Origin: Acanthornis magna
Lineage: Eukaryota; Chordata; Aves; Passeriformes; Acanthizidae
Assembly (NCBI GenBank): GCA_036785705.1
Contig: JAWUZG010000070.1
Location: forward strand, 5,095,001-5,159,000
Reading direction: 5' to 3'
Length of the DNA stretch: 64,000 nucleotides
A program made the translations under genes and the position numbers. Below, piece by piece: positions 35,701-47,000 of the stretch. Positions within the stretch are counted from its first letter, which is position 1. Every line of letters starts with the position of its first letter. Below the pieces are notes generated by a model. The model was given only the letters and a program-made list of their open reading frames with translations. It ran no database searches and was not told the DNA's origin.

Positions 35701-37984
35701 TGAGGTATAACATTGTCACACATTGTACTGTGTCACATAACCTCTCACACTTCATACTTTCACGTGTCAATGCATGTCCCATGTATGTCACATGCTCCAT
35801 ATATCTATATGTACCTGTCATGGCTCGTGTCATACATCTTAATGTGATGCTAGACCTGTGCAATTAAGCAGGAGAAGGTGACTCAGGAAATCAATTTTTT
35901 AAAGTGTTTTATGGGGTTCTGGCAGTTTTTTACAGCTTACAGGAGAAGATATGTATAGTGAAGTTCACCTTACTCTACATTTTCAGATGCTTTTAACATT
36001 TTTTTTCTCTAAAGACATCTTTTAAAGCTTGGGCAAATACAGGAACTGATCCTGCAGATACTGTTTGTGAACCTGCCTATAAATAGGTGTAAATTTGGCA
36101 GACAAAAATGACTGCAACCCTGTGTAACACAAGCACCTTCCTCACACTTCAGCTCACTCTGTGTATCAGCAGTCTTCATACAAATATTTCTTTGAAAAGG
36201 TGTCTTGAAGTGCTTGCTAGAGGTGCTATATGGGGGAGCAGGTCAGCCTGAAAATGTTTTGAAAATCCACAGCAGAGTGTGGCTACTGTGCAAAAGTCAT
36301 GTGGCACTCCCCAAAACTAGAGCCAGGAGAGTCAAAGCCTCCTCTTTCTGTGACTGTAAACCTGCAGCTGTCTCAGAATAGCCCAACTGTAAAGCAGTTT
36401 GTGCAGTCTAAATGCTGAAAAACGTATGTGTTTTCACGCTGTGTGTGTTGGTGAAATTGTTAGTGGGCTCCAGCTTCTGTCTTTCCTTATGAATGCATGG
36501 GTATCTCTTTACCATCCTTTCCTGCTTTATGAACTATTTGACTGTTCCTGCCTTATCTTATGCTTACTGTTTAGAGACTTAGAGCATATCCTCTTTATTC
36601 CACACGGGATGTCCAGCTGCACAGACTGACTCTTGAGGTAGGTTTTTACCCAGTTGCTAAAGTTGAGAGCTCTTGTACTTAAGGAAGTGATAAAAGGAAG
36701 CCTCATTTATTAGCAGAAATGTGTGCATTGAAAACTTCATTCTGGTTGCTGAGAGCTGGGGCAGCACTGCAGACAAATGTCTGAGCTGCTGCTGGATCAG
36801 ATTTGTTTGCAAAGCCATGTATTGTGTGTGATGCTGTTTCTTTCTGCATGCTGCTTTTATGCATTTATGGAGTAAGAAGGAATCTATGTTAAAAAAAGGA
36901 TTTTTCTACAAAGATTGGTGAGGTAGAAGGAATTCGTATGCAGAAGTTTTTTGCCTGTTCTCTTGTCTTCCATGTCCTACTGTATTGAGGTATTTTTGTT
37001 ATTACTGTCATCTGAGGAGAGGGTGGAGCTTATCTGTTTGTGGCTGAAGTGACTGACAGTATTTACTTTCCTGAGTCCTCGTGGGTGGGGACAGAGCACT
37101 CCTTCACTGTAGGAAGAGAAGATGAGTGGAGAAACAGACACCAGTGCTGTGAGTATTTTCCCAGTTTTGTCAGAAAGCTGTCATTAATGCCTATTTTCTC
37201 TTCGAAGCATGCAAGGAAACTGCTCTTTTTTCCAGTGTTAGTCTGGTTTTTAAGTGTAAGGTGAAGTACTCCATACCACACCCACCAGGAAAACACATCA
37301 AAGACTAAACGATAGCTGATAACTGTTGTAGTAGGCTCACTTTCATCAATTGTAGCCGGCCTTGTTAGCACTGACTTGTGTCTTTTGTATTGTAAAAGAT
37401 GCTCTTACATTGTTCCTTTCTGCATAAATCTGCAGTATCACATAACTGAGTCCATTTTCACTGGAAGTAAGGACATTTTTGAGGTTCCACAGAAAGATTT
37501 CTGACGATGCAGTAATGTGTTCACGTGGATTTATACATTAATCATCAATTTTATGTCAGTTTTTGTTCTGGGACCTCAGTTACCTGCACAGTTATGATTT
37601 CAGCTGTGTTATTATTCTCATAATGTTTCCCTGTTTCTGCAGATTTTTGAGAACATGTTTTGCTTACACCAATGAGAAAAGTGTGTCCTGCAGAAAGTTT
37701 GTGTAGCTAAGTAGCACAGCTCAGGAAAAAAAGATTTTGGGTTTCTTTTTTGAGGGGAAGCAATTTGGTACTCTTTTTCTATACCTTGTGCTTTATGCCA
37801 ACAGAAACTGATATTTTATATAGCTTAAATAAGGTTATCTTTAGGTGTCTTTCTTTGAGTCTGGTGCCTGCACACTTGCATGCTGCTAAATGCTTCATTG
37901 GGGTTTTTCGTGCATTTTTAAAAGGAGTATTAAATTCACCAATAAAAAAGACAGTATCATTGAACAAAGGAAACTCTAGACATG
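35701..37984. other. Intergenic, convergent zone between ADAD1 and IL2
   Basis: AT-rich sequence with no recognised gene or RNA. The first 170 bases may still belong to the ERVL fragment. Nothing else could be supported. Confidence 0.5.
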
Positions 37985-38295
37985 ATTTTTATATGTCCAT
38001 GAAATTTATTAAATATAGTCTACAAGTAACTTTTATTAGCTTTTTCAATAAATAGTTGTCTCAGTTTGTTGACAAAGTGACAATGAATGAGTTTTCCAAA
38101 GAACATTTTGAGCCCTTAGGGCTTACAGAAAGGATCAATTGTGATCTTAAAACAAACTCTCTTAACCACCCATGTTAAGAACATTCAGTGGTCCCGAAAT
38201 GGATAACAAGCTAGTGGTATGCCACAGGGCAAAATACATAAATTAGTCATAATTAAATATTTCAATAAATAATGTAGCAGTAAAAATAAAAATGG
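37985..38295 (-). other. IL2: IL2 3' UTR with AU-rich elements
   Basis: On the minus strand the stop codon is followed by AT-rich sequence with five AUUUA pentamers (minus-strand positions at 38266, 38254, 38239, 38049 and 38010). One lies within a full UUAUUUAUU nonamer at 38272-38264. Such elements make cytokine mRNAs unstable through TTP/ZFP36-type proteins and are known for IL2. The 3' end is placed by the AATAAA below. Confidence 0.7.
38005..38010 (-). terminator. IL2: IL2 poly(A) signal AATAAA (candidate)
   Basis: The plus strand reads TTTATT, so the minus strand reads AATAAA, about 290 bases after the stop. A second copy at 38032-38037 is an alternative. Confidence 0.55.
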
Positions 38296-40742
38296 TTACA
38301 TAATTTCTCTCAGCATAGATTGCAGGAAGCTCATCAGTTCTTTGTGAAATTCAGGAAACTTTTTCTTCTCACTGCTTTCACACTTCTTGCATATTGGATT
38401 GGAGGAATTAGAGCCCTGCAATAGGGATAGTTTTATTGATTAGTGGTAACACTGATTTTAACAATGATGCATCAACTTCTGTAAAGCTTTTCCTTTAACA
38501 AAAAATAACCCTTATTTGTAACCTGAAGAATGCTGAAGTGCTAAGGATCTCTTAGCCATGGATTTTACTTTAGTAGTATGTTAGGGTGCACTACATTAAT
38601 CCTGGGTCCTCCAGTCATAAACTTATGGCAGTTTTCAAAGCCACTGCTGTGTAAATAATTGTTATGCTTCTAAAAGCAAGCTTTTGTCAGCAAACGATGC
38701 ATTGCATGATTCACTAAAGAAAATAAATACCATATTTTGTTAAACGTTGGCTTCTATAATTAGTAGGGCTCAGATTTGTTTTACTGCATTAGATTGCCAT
38801 GCAAATAGATGTTGTCATGTAGTTAATCTTAGGATATTTTTGTATAAAACCCTGTATTTTCATGAGTTGATAAGACAGGTCTTGATGCAGAAACATGTTG
38901 ATTCTGACATGGTTTTTCACTAGCATTGAAATACTTCTTTCTTTTCATTTCCGTTTTTTGCTAGCATTTGTAAAAGCTTGCCTACCTTAAGAGGCTCGAG
39001 ATTCTTTTGGATATTTTGAATATGCATGCGGTCATCACCTCCAAGAGCTTGATACAAGACGTTCAGTTCTCCCAGGTAACAGTCTAGAGTTTTCTGGATG
39101 CACTCCTGTAACAGGCAGCAAAATTGTTATATGTGTAACTTGTTTTCATTATTCCAGTTTTCAAAATCTCAATTCCCTCATTGTTTTTACCCTCATCTCA
39201 GGAACTGTGCTGTTGGTTTTCTGCGGTGTATTTATTACAGTTCATTTGTTGCCCTCAAAGTTGTACTGGGAGATGCTGCATGTGGTCTTAATTCTGTAGC
39301 TTTTTGAAAAGTGAGTAATCTTCACAAGACACTTGAAGTGTTGGAATATTACTTGGGGACACAAAGCTGTAATATTTGTTCCTAAACTGAGCCTTACTTG
39401 TGGCTGTCATCTGAAAATCGTGTGTTAGCAAACAGGTGGCCTCTCTTAGAGGCATCCTCAGTTAATGCATTTTAGTTGCTCCATGTAATGTCTGCATCAG
39501 AGCTGGCTTTTGAACAGCGTACATTACTTCACGCATCACTTTTGCAAGCTATTTCGAGCACTTGTTACTGATCAGCCCCAAGCATTTGCATTTAAGTCCT
39601 GGAGCTCTGAGATAGTCAGGTCTTAATGTTGCCAGCACATGAGAAAAGGGACACAGATAAGGAAGTGGTTGCAGAATCTGACTTGCAATCTTTACTGAAA
39701 CAAAACTGTTGTTAAGCAAGAATTCTGAATTAAAAACTTACTGGAATTTCAGAGCAGCTAACTTGTGTAAAGTTTTTAACTATTTCCCAGTTCTAAGTAA
39801 TTCATGCTCTTGTTTATTGGGCTGTTTGCATACTGAATGAAAAGTAGCACAAATCAGCAGCCTGTCAGCACTAGAGCTGCACTTGGAACACTCTCTGCAC
39901 TCTGATGTGCAGTGTTCTAGAGGGAAGTGACCTCAATGATAGTATCCTTGTGGAACTAAGTCTCTCTCAATGCCATAAAACATCATTTATGGCTTATGTA
40001 TCCGGAAGGGCTTGGTAAAGTTTTCTTCCGGAAAAGAATTAAGTAGAGCATAACTGAGTTTCATCATTGGTGGGATATAGAAGACTATAATATCTTAAAC
40101 AGAACCTACCAAGGGCTCTGCCTCTAGTTTAGATAAAATGTGGGTGGTTTCAGGTGGATACTGCTTTAATCTATTTCTAAGTCTGGTTTCATTCTCTGAG
40201 TTCCTGTGTTAGAGTTAACACAACAGTATTGCCTCCTGCAAATCTTATACCATCTTTAAATTGTTCATAAACCACTTTTTTCTTGAAAATTCAACAATGG
40301 TGAATACCAAGCATTTATTTTGTGTTACTTATTGTGCAGAGGCAATGAGATAATATTGCATATCAGCCTTTTAAGATTTGAGAATAAAAATCAAAAGCAG
40401 AGTTTCTTTAAGAAATTGAACTTAAACTGAACAGAAAATTCAAACTCACCTGTTTGTCATTTGGTGTGTAAAAGTCAAGAAAATTCTGTAGAGAAGGAGG
40501 GGGAAAAGGTTAATTTTTCTGAAAAAAGCTACATCGAGGAAGATAAATGCAAATAAATCTTTGGATAAAAGAAAATCTCCACTTACGTTCTCGAAGTTTT
40601 CCAGTTGTTTTAAATCACTTATTGAAGCTTTAAGACGTTGCTCTTTTTGAGTGGGTGATAGTGTTGTAGGGGGTGCTCCATAAGCTGAAGTCATGAGAAT
40701 TGCTGCTGCGATACAGCCAAAGATGAGGACTTTGCACATCAT
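38296..40742 (-). CDS. IL2: IL2, interleukin-2
   Basis: Complete four-exon gene on the minus strand: exon 1 40742-40587 (52 codons), exon 2 40485-40450 (12 codons), exon 3 39105-38986 (40 codons), exon 4 38415-38296 (39 codons plus TAA). The total is 143 aa, the length of chicken IL-2. All introns are phase 0. The start MMCKVLIFGCIAAAILM is nearly that of chicken IL-2 and is a signal peptide, probably cut after ...SAYG (residue 22). Mature helix regions include LKASISDLKQLENF and EKKKFPEFHKELMSFLQSML. Cysteines at 66, 73, 113 and 116 fit avian IL-2, and NSS at 107 is a possible N-glycosylation site. IL-2 is the secreted four-helix cytokine of activated T cells that signals through IL2R beta/gamma to STAT5. 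A promoter with conserved elements and an AU-rich 3' UTR flank it. No lesion was seen. Confidence 0.96.
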
Positions 40743-40820
40743 GTCAGTGTTATCTGGATGCCAGTATTAGAGTTGTGATGTATGATGAGAGCTGATAAGT
40801 TGACATTAAGCTGTTTAGTG

Positions 40821-40828
40821 TATTTATA
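40821..40828 (-). promoter_or_regulatory. IL2: IL2 TATA box
   Basis: The minus strand reads GAGTATAAATACAC. It stands about 80 bases upstream of the ATG, so transcription should start near 40797 with a leader of about 55 bases, similar to mammalian IL2. Confidence 0.85.
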
Positions 40829-40844
40829 CTCTTCTTTCTGGGGG

Positions 40845-40861
40845 GGAAAAAGATGGGGGCG
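40845..40861 (-). promoter_or_regulatory. IL2: IL2 proximal C-rich (EGR/ZNF-type) and NFAT site
   Basis: The minus strand reads CGCCCCCATCTTTTTCC, just upstream of the TATA box. In the mammalian IL2 promoter the matching place reads ACACCCCCAT followed by TTTTTCC, a purine-box/NFAT element. The core is preserved. The bird version contains CGCCCCC, closer to an EGR consensus. Factor binding is inferred. Confidence 0.65.
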
Positions 40862-40930
40862 TCGTGAAGGAGAGGTTTTATTACACATTTTTTCATATGT
40901 TCTACCTGTATGGCAAGAATCATTACTTTT

Positions 40931-40962
40931 GTTTTTCCTCCACTGATGACACTTTGGAATTT
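40931..40962 (-). promoter_or_regulatory. IL2: IL2 CD28 response element / AP-1 / NFAT composite
   Basis: On the minus strand, AAATTCCAAAGTGTCATCAG is followed by TGGAGGAAAAAC. The mammalian promoter as I remember it has AAATTCCAAAGAGTCATCAG followed by AAGAGGAAAAAT, so the CD28RE, the adjoining AP-1 half and the NFAT core are all present in order. The distance to the TATA-derived start (about -135 to -165) also fits. This element integrates the T-cell receptor and CD28 signals. Confidence 0.85.
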
Positions 40963-40972
40963 TTATCAAGCA

Positions 40973-40998
40973 GGAGGGATTTTACCTACATTCACTGG
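40973..40998 (+). promoter_or_regulatory. IL2: NF-kappaB-like element of the IL2 promoter, in reverse orientation
   Basis: The plus strand reads GAGGGATTTTACCTACATTC. The mammalian promoter carries GAGGGATTTCACCTACATCC on its coding strand, at the matching place. Here the match is on the opposite strand relative to IL2. The kappaB core GGGATTTTACC is at 40976-40986. See findings. Confidence 0.65.
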
Positions 40999-41040
40999 TG
41001 TAAGAGAAGCCCACACTCACTTTTGGCAGCCTTTCTTTGT

Positions 41041-41068
41041 GCTTTCTGCATGAAACACTTTTTCCCTT
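41041..41068 (-). promoter_or_regulatory. IL2: IL2 distal NFAT/AP-1 site (ARRE-2 equivalent)
   Basis: The minus strand reads AAGGGAAAAAGTGTTTCATG then CAGAAAGC. It matches the remembered mammalian ARRE-2 (GGAGGAAAAACTGTTTCATA then CAGAAGGC) at nearly every base of the NFAT and AP-1 halves. It is about 245-270 bases upstream of the inferred start, slightly nearer than in mammals. Confidence 0.8.
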
Positions 41069-44000
41069 GTGGCGCTGTCCCACTCCCCCATAGAATAGGC
41101 CATAGAATATACTTCTGCCATGCAAAATGCTGTCCTAAAGATGTATCGTTTAATCATTCTGTTTATATCTATCCTTTCACAAATGCTGGGGCATTACTTT
41201 AGTGTGAAAGAAAGAAGCCTTCTAATCTTAGTAATTGTTGATTAAACAACAGGAAGAAAGTTGGCTTCCTGTCTGAAGGTGGTTTTTTTACCTGTCGTCT
41301 TTCGCAAAGGCAGTGTAAGCTTAGGTGCCTAACTCAGTCTGTATAGCATCAAATTTGAAACATTTGTGAAAAAAAGCCAGCAGAATTCTTTGGTTTTGGG
41401 ATGTTGAACCATTTTTCCTATTGCTGTGTATCTTAATGCTCTTTTTTTTTCCTAATATGCAACTTTCACTTTTCTCCAGTTTAGAATGAAAATGCACTGC
41501 TCTTAGAAGTTTACAGATTTTATTGCTGATACCTAACCCACTGCATCTTGTGGTGTGTATCACAGCACTGAAGCTGAGAGTAGGCAGTCATTTGATGCTG
41601 AGCTGTGGCATAGTATTACCAAATTGTTTTTCTTTTCTGCTTCAGGCATCTGTTGACTGAATTCTTTGGGATGTGAAGTGTTTAAAATGCATGGTTTCCT
41701 TCGTTTTCAGTGTAGTTCTGAGCCAAATACTCCCCCTACTGCCCAGTAGGCTCTGACATTATGTGAAACGCGGTTCTTCTGCTTACTGAATGCAGCTGCT
41801 GAAGCTGTGTGGAATAAATTCTGGTTTGCACACTGCCGTGGTTTGAATTTTGTAGTATTTAGGATGTGCAGGACTGGGTGGTAACTATTTCACCCCCCGT
41901 CGCATTATGGAAACCCATATTTCATGTTCTGATCCTGCAATCAGAGGGGGAGTGGATCTGTTAGACATTTGTTAAAATGCACTTTGGCTTGGATTCCAGT
42001 CATTATCATACAGCCATTACTATAAATCTTTTTATTAGTGTGTGTCTATTCCTTAATCATTTACTTGATGCCAATTAGCAGTGCAGTCCCAGCTCTAGAG
42101 AAGGTCTTCATTCCCTGGTTTTGAAATAAGAACAAGCATTTCATACGTGTGGTCATACCGAAGTCCTAGTAGCTATTTTAGCTTGCGGTGTTGCAGTATT
42201 TGTGCAGTCTCATACTCCTTCTGGCGCCTTATATTTGTGTCTTGTATTTATTCCTGATACTAAGCAATATCTAGCGGGAGTTATGCCTGCAGAGGTGAGC
42301 TTTTGAGCACTGGGTTGTCAATTTTTCTCCGGCTTTCTACTGTTTTCTTTTTCAGGTCTTGGAGAACCTTTAGAAATAAAGAAAGCCTGAATATTCTGTC
42401 AATTTTTTCAGCCAGTTTGCAGCCAGGTTTGCTAAAGAACTAACACCACTCAGGTAATGAGCTCCCATACATCTTTGCCCGTGAGGCTTTTAAGAACATT
42501 TCCCTCTGCAGTCCTTTATAGCCCACAAAACTGTGACTCTAGTTATAGTCTAGGTGTAATTGGAATCAGCTCTTTATCTGTTCATTCTTTTCAAAGACCA
42601 AAAGAGGCTTGCATATCCAGGCAGGAGGGTGGAATCTGAATATGCAGCATTTAATAAATTGTGCACAGGAGTTTGAGTGATTAATTTCTGCTCAACATTG
42701 TGCTGCAGGATTTGTGGTCCAAAAGGAGAAAGCAACAGATCTTATTCTTGCAATTTTTTAATTGGATGCACCAGGTTAGGAGATGGCTTGGAATGTATGG
42801 ATGAACTGAGAAACAGCAAACCTTCACTTAATGTTAACATACAACTTGCTGTGCTGGTCAGGTTTCAGTAATCATGCTCAGTCTGTGCTCCTGTTTATTA
42901 CTGAGCAAGGAATTATTTGGGGTTTTATTCAGAGGTACAGTGATTTAATCCTCCCAGTTTCACCACAGAGCTGATTGCATTTTAACAGGAAATGAAGTTA
43001 CTCTTTTAAATTGCTTTGGAATCATAGAGGGTCAAGTAGTGCTACAAATGCTCGACTGGTGAAGTCCTGCCTTTAAAAAGTGTTGGGGCCAGGTACTAGA
43101 GACCATGTCATACTGTGGGGGTTTTTGTTTGGTTTTAATGCAGTGCTATGAAAGGTTAGTTGATTTGTATCTTATCTCCAAATTTAATATTGTTACTCTA
43201 AAACAATGTTACAAGAAAATGCACCCTACCTGAAAAGCTTAAAGAAACACTCCAAAAGCCTTGCCTAAATTTTCAATGAAGATTAATTAGCGGTAAAGCA
43301 CATTAAAGGGAAACCGGATTTGTGGATCAGAGATCTGGAAAGGGAGAATCTTGTTTTGTGTCCAGCTGTTGTTTTAGTGTATTGTTTATACTTTTGGTAG
43401 TACTTCTGCTTAATTTAAAGAATAAGGGCTCGTTTTCTCTTTTAGAATGTGAGTAAAAGTAGATGACACACGCTGACTAAACCGCTAATCTGTACAACTT
43501 CAAAGTCTGGAAAAGTTTTTACTCTCAGTTTAAACTTATTTTTTTGTGTCTTTCTAATCTAAAATGTTGAGCTTTTTTTTTTTTTCCCTTTTTTTCTTTT
43601 CTGCCCTTGCAAACCTGATGACTGGCGAGTTTTGGGGACAGGTTGTGGTTTCATTGAGGTATTTGGCATCTTGTTGATCAAGGTGCTTGCTTTCTTTCTC
43701 CATCACCAGAACAAAGCTTTAGTATTCAGCTCAAGCCACTGCAAATGTCTTGTTTGGTACTGTAGTTCATGTGCAGGTTTTTTTCAGACTCCTACTATAG
43801 TAGCATGCTGTACGAAATTACTGTCAGTAGAGACACAGGAACCACAGCAGAATTCATATGTCTGCTGAAAGTGATAGTTTTTGATCATGGTCTGTTGATT
43901 TAACACTTTGTACCTGTGTTTTAGGGAATTTTTGGGTAGCAGAGGGTGACTTCTGCTTGCAGATCTCATAGTTCAAAGCAATAAGCTGTAGAAAGTTAGC

Positions 44001-47000
44001 CTTTAGTATTCTTATTCTGCTCAGTGGAAAGACTCATGGAAACATGTAAGATTTGAATAAAGGATTGAGCGACAGTTGGGTTTAATTTGGTTTTAAATGA
44101 GATATGATAAATATCTCAAAATGAGGTATTTACCACTCTCCTTCTTCAGCCTTTTCTCAGTTTTTCTCATCTTTTTGATAGAGCTACAAGTAGAATAATT
44201 TTCAGATAAATGCAGTGGATTCCACGATGTATTAATATTTAAATGTTGGAGTGAATAATAGATTTAGCTAGTTGAATGTTGTCCCTGATCAGGGACACTG
44301 TTTCAGGAGAAAGTGCCAAAAAAACCCAACCACAAAGTGAGTAATTGTTCGAGTGAATTTTTCCTGCAAGAATGTCAGTGGGGATTTTTTTAAGAAAGAC
44401 TTTTGGTTTTGGAGGCTCACCTAAAATGACCTGAAAAGAGTTGACAATTGGGAATCTCTTCACAAAACCAATGTTCGTTGTAATCTTCCATTGAAAGGAC
44501 CAACATTAAGAGGGAATGCTTTGAAAATAAAAAATGTTCTAGTCATAAACGAGCCTATCCTTGGGGAAAGTCACTTTAATCTCTCTTTAGGAACTGTCTG
44601 ACCTGAGTTTCATCCTTGTACAAATCTTGTTTGTACTTGTTTAATAGGTGTGGATATAGTTAAGGAATAGGGAGCCTTGGTGTTTCCTATCACTATAGTC
44701 TACTTTTCAGAAAGTAAGTTTACCAAGGTTATGAACTTCAGAGTCAGTTTTTTTTTTGTTTTCTGGTAAAATCTGGGGTAATTGCAAGTCTGAATGAGAA
44801 AATGAATTACTGTGAGAGTTATGGCTGAATGTAAAGTTAGGAAGGGTGATCAATAAAGGGTAAGGATCAGGGCTGGATGTAATGGACATTAAGATGGTGT
44901 GTTGTGTTTACAGAGGAAATAATTTAATTTTTGCAAGATTTCTGGGTGAACTTGAATGGCTTCTTTTTGTCTAGGAATAATCTGTCTTTAGTAGTCCCGC
45001 ATACATTTACAGGGATGATTAGTCCTGTTTACTCATGTTTTCTTTTTACACCCAAATAGACTTTTAAAGACTGTCTCCACATCGAAGTGTTGCCAAAACT
45101 TTAGTTACCAACTTCCTCTTAGTGCAATGTGCACCAAACCTGCCAGAAGTGTTCTTGGTATACCCACACAATAATACAAGTGTTAACCTCTGGTAGTTTT
45201 GGTTCACACATCTCTTTAGGTGCAGAACCGTAGGGACCCATACAAATGCCCTGCTGATGAGGCACAGATCTGTGAGAGAAAGCAAAATGGAGGTGTCCTG
45301 AAGAGAGGAAATTGAATCAGTGCATCCTGGTCAACCTGATAGAAAAAGAGTTGCTTTGTTGTGGCTGGAAGGAAACTGATGTCTGTCAATTACTCTGGGT
45401 AGTTCAAATTAGAGCAATGCTTGTTTTCATTTTGGAATGAGAAGTGCAGAGAAAGCCCAAAGGCAAAAGATTTCTGATTTTCAGTATTACAGTCTGCAGT
45501 GGAAAAGAGGCTGGTACATACACAGACAAGCCAGGTTGTTGCCAATCTGTTCTCAGGGTATGGATTTAAGAAATGTATGGTAAAATGCGAGTTGAAATTG
45601 CCCTCTTAGGTCAAAAGGCCAGTGTCAGGTTACAACCATACAGGATGCTGACAAACCACAAAGAAAGAATCCTGTTTTGCCTTGCTGAATGCTGTGATAG
45701 TGCACATGCGAAGCAGATGGCCTAGATTTGTCACTAGATAGGGACAAAAGGTGTTGAGGTACCCTCTCAGTGCTGGCTGGCTCTGAAATGTATGCAGGCT
45801 TTGTTACAACATTGTTGTCATTCTCTCAGAGTCCCTTTCTTGATTCCATTTTCCCTTTGCTCACTTTTCCCACTTGATTCAGACTGGTCCTGTGGAATTT
45901 ACTGGGGAGCAGCAGGGACTTCCCCACACGTACTTCCTTTGCCCACTGTCGTACTCAAAACCAGTATGGTATTCCTGAACTTCCTTGAAACCACTCTTAG
46001 GATCCACAGCACAAAAGTTTAGCACATCCCACACATCGAGCTATTGTGGCTCTGTATGTTTTGATCCTGATTCCTGCTAGGTTTATTTGATGGTTTTACC
46101 TTTTGGTCCTGGCACTGAAAGAGGTGGTGAGTCTTCCTGTGCTGTGACACTCAAAATTATGTGGAACTTTATCCACGTAAGAATTGTCTCTTTTCCAAGG
46201 ATTTATTTCCTGTCCTACTCTTTTGCTGAACGAAACAACAGAAATTTGATCGGTTTTGTTGCCCTTGCTTTAGCCCTTTGAAGTTCTACTATTCTTCTGT
46301 GGAAATGAGGGGACTGCATCCCTTTCCCTTCTTCACCAAAAACAATTACAAGTTGCCATTTGCTTTATTTTTGAGTGAGAGTTTTAAGGGATACTGCACA
46401 GAAATAATGAATACAAATGCAAATTTAATAGTGATTACAAGGGCAAATTTCCATACTAGTGACTTGGCATGACATGAAATTGAACATAAAACTGAAGAAA
46501 AAAATATCTTTTGCTAGGAAAATCCTCTGTGTCGATGGGATTCAGAGCTAAGGAGTGTTCCTGTATTTTTTCCTTTCACTCATGTTGAAAATCATTTTAT
46601 TAACATAGATGGAGGAAAGCCATCTTTGGTCCTGATGCCAATGCTATAGTAGACAAGCTGAATTTCTTATGTGTCTGCAATGCTTTGTTACTATTAAAAA
46701 TATGTTTCCCTATCTAGATTACAGTTTTATGAGTTTACTCTGCATCTGTTCCTATTAGGCACAGCAATTGAGTGTCTGTGGTTCATTCAAAAACCATAAA
46801 CTCAACACAAGTGTTTTATGTATAGAAAAATCACATTCAGTTGATTATCATAAGCACCATCATTACAGTGATTGGAGCTGAATTTATACCCTCCCCAAGG
46901 TCTCAATAATACGTGTGACACATAATAAAAATGATACAGTATGGTAATAGCATATTTCATCATTCAAATCCTGTGGGGATTTTAGAAGAGTGCCTGCCCC

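Noticed and set aside
35429..35863. A 144-codon minus-strand frame as a possible gene
   Set aside because: It overlaps the ERVL-like internal fragment adjoining an LTR and shows no intact protein domain.
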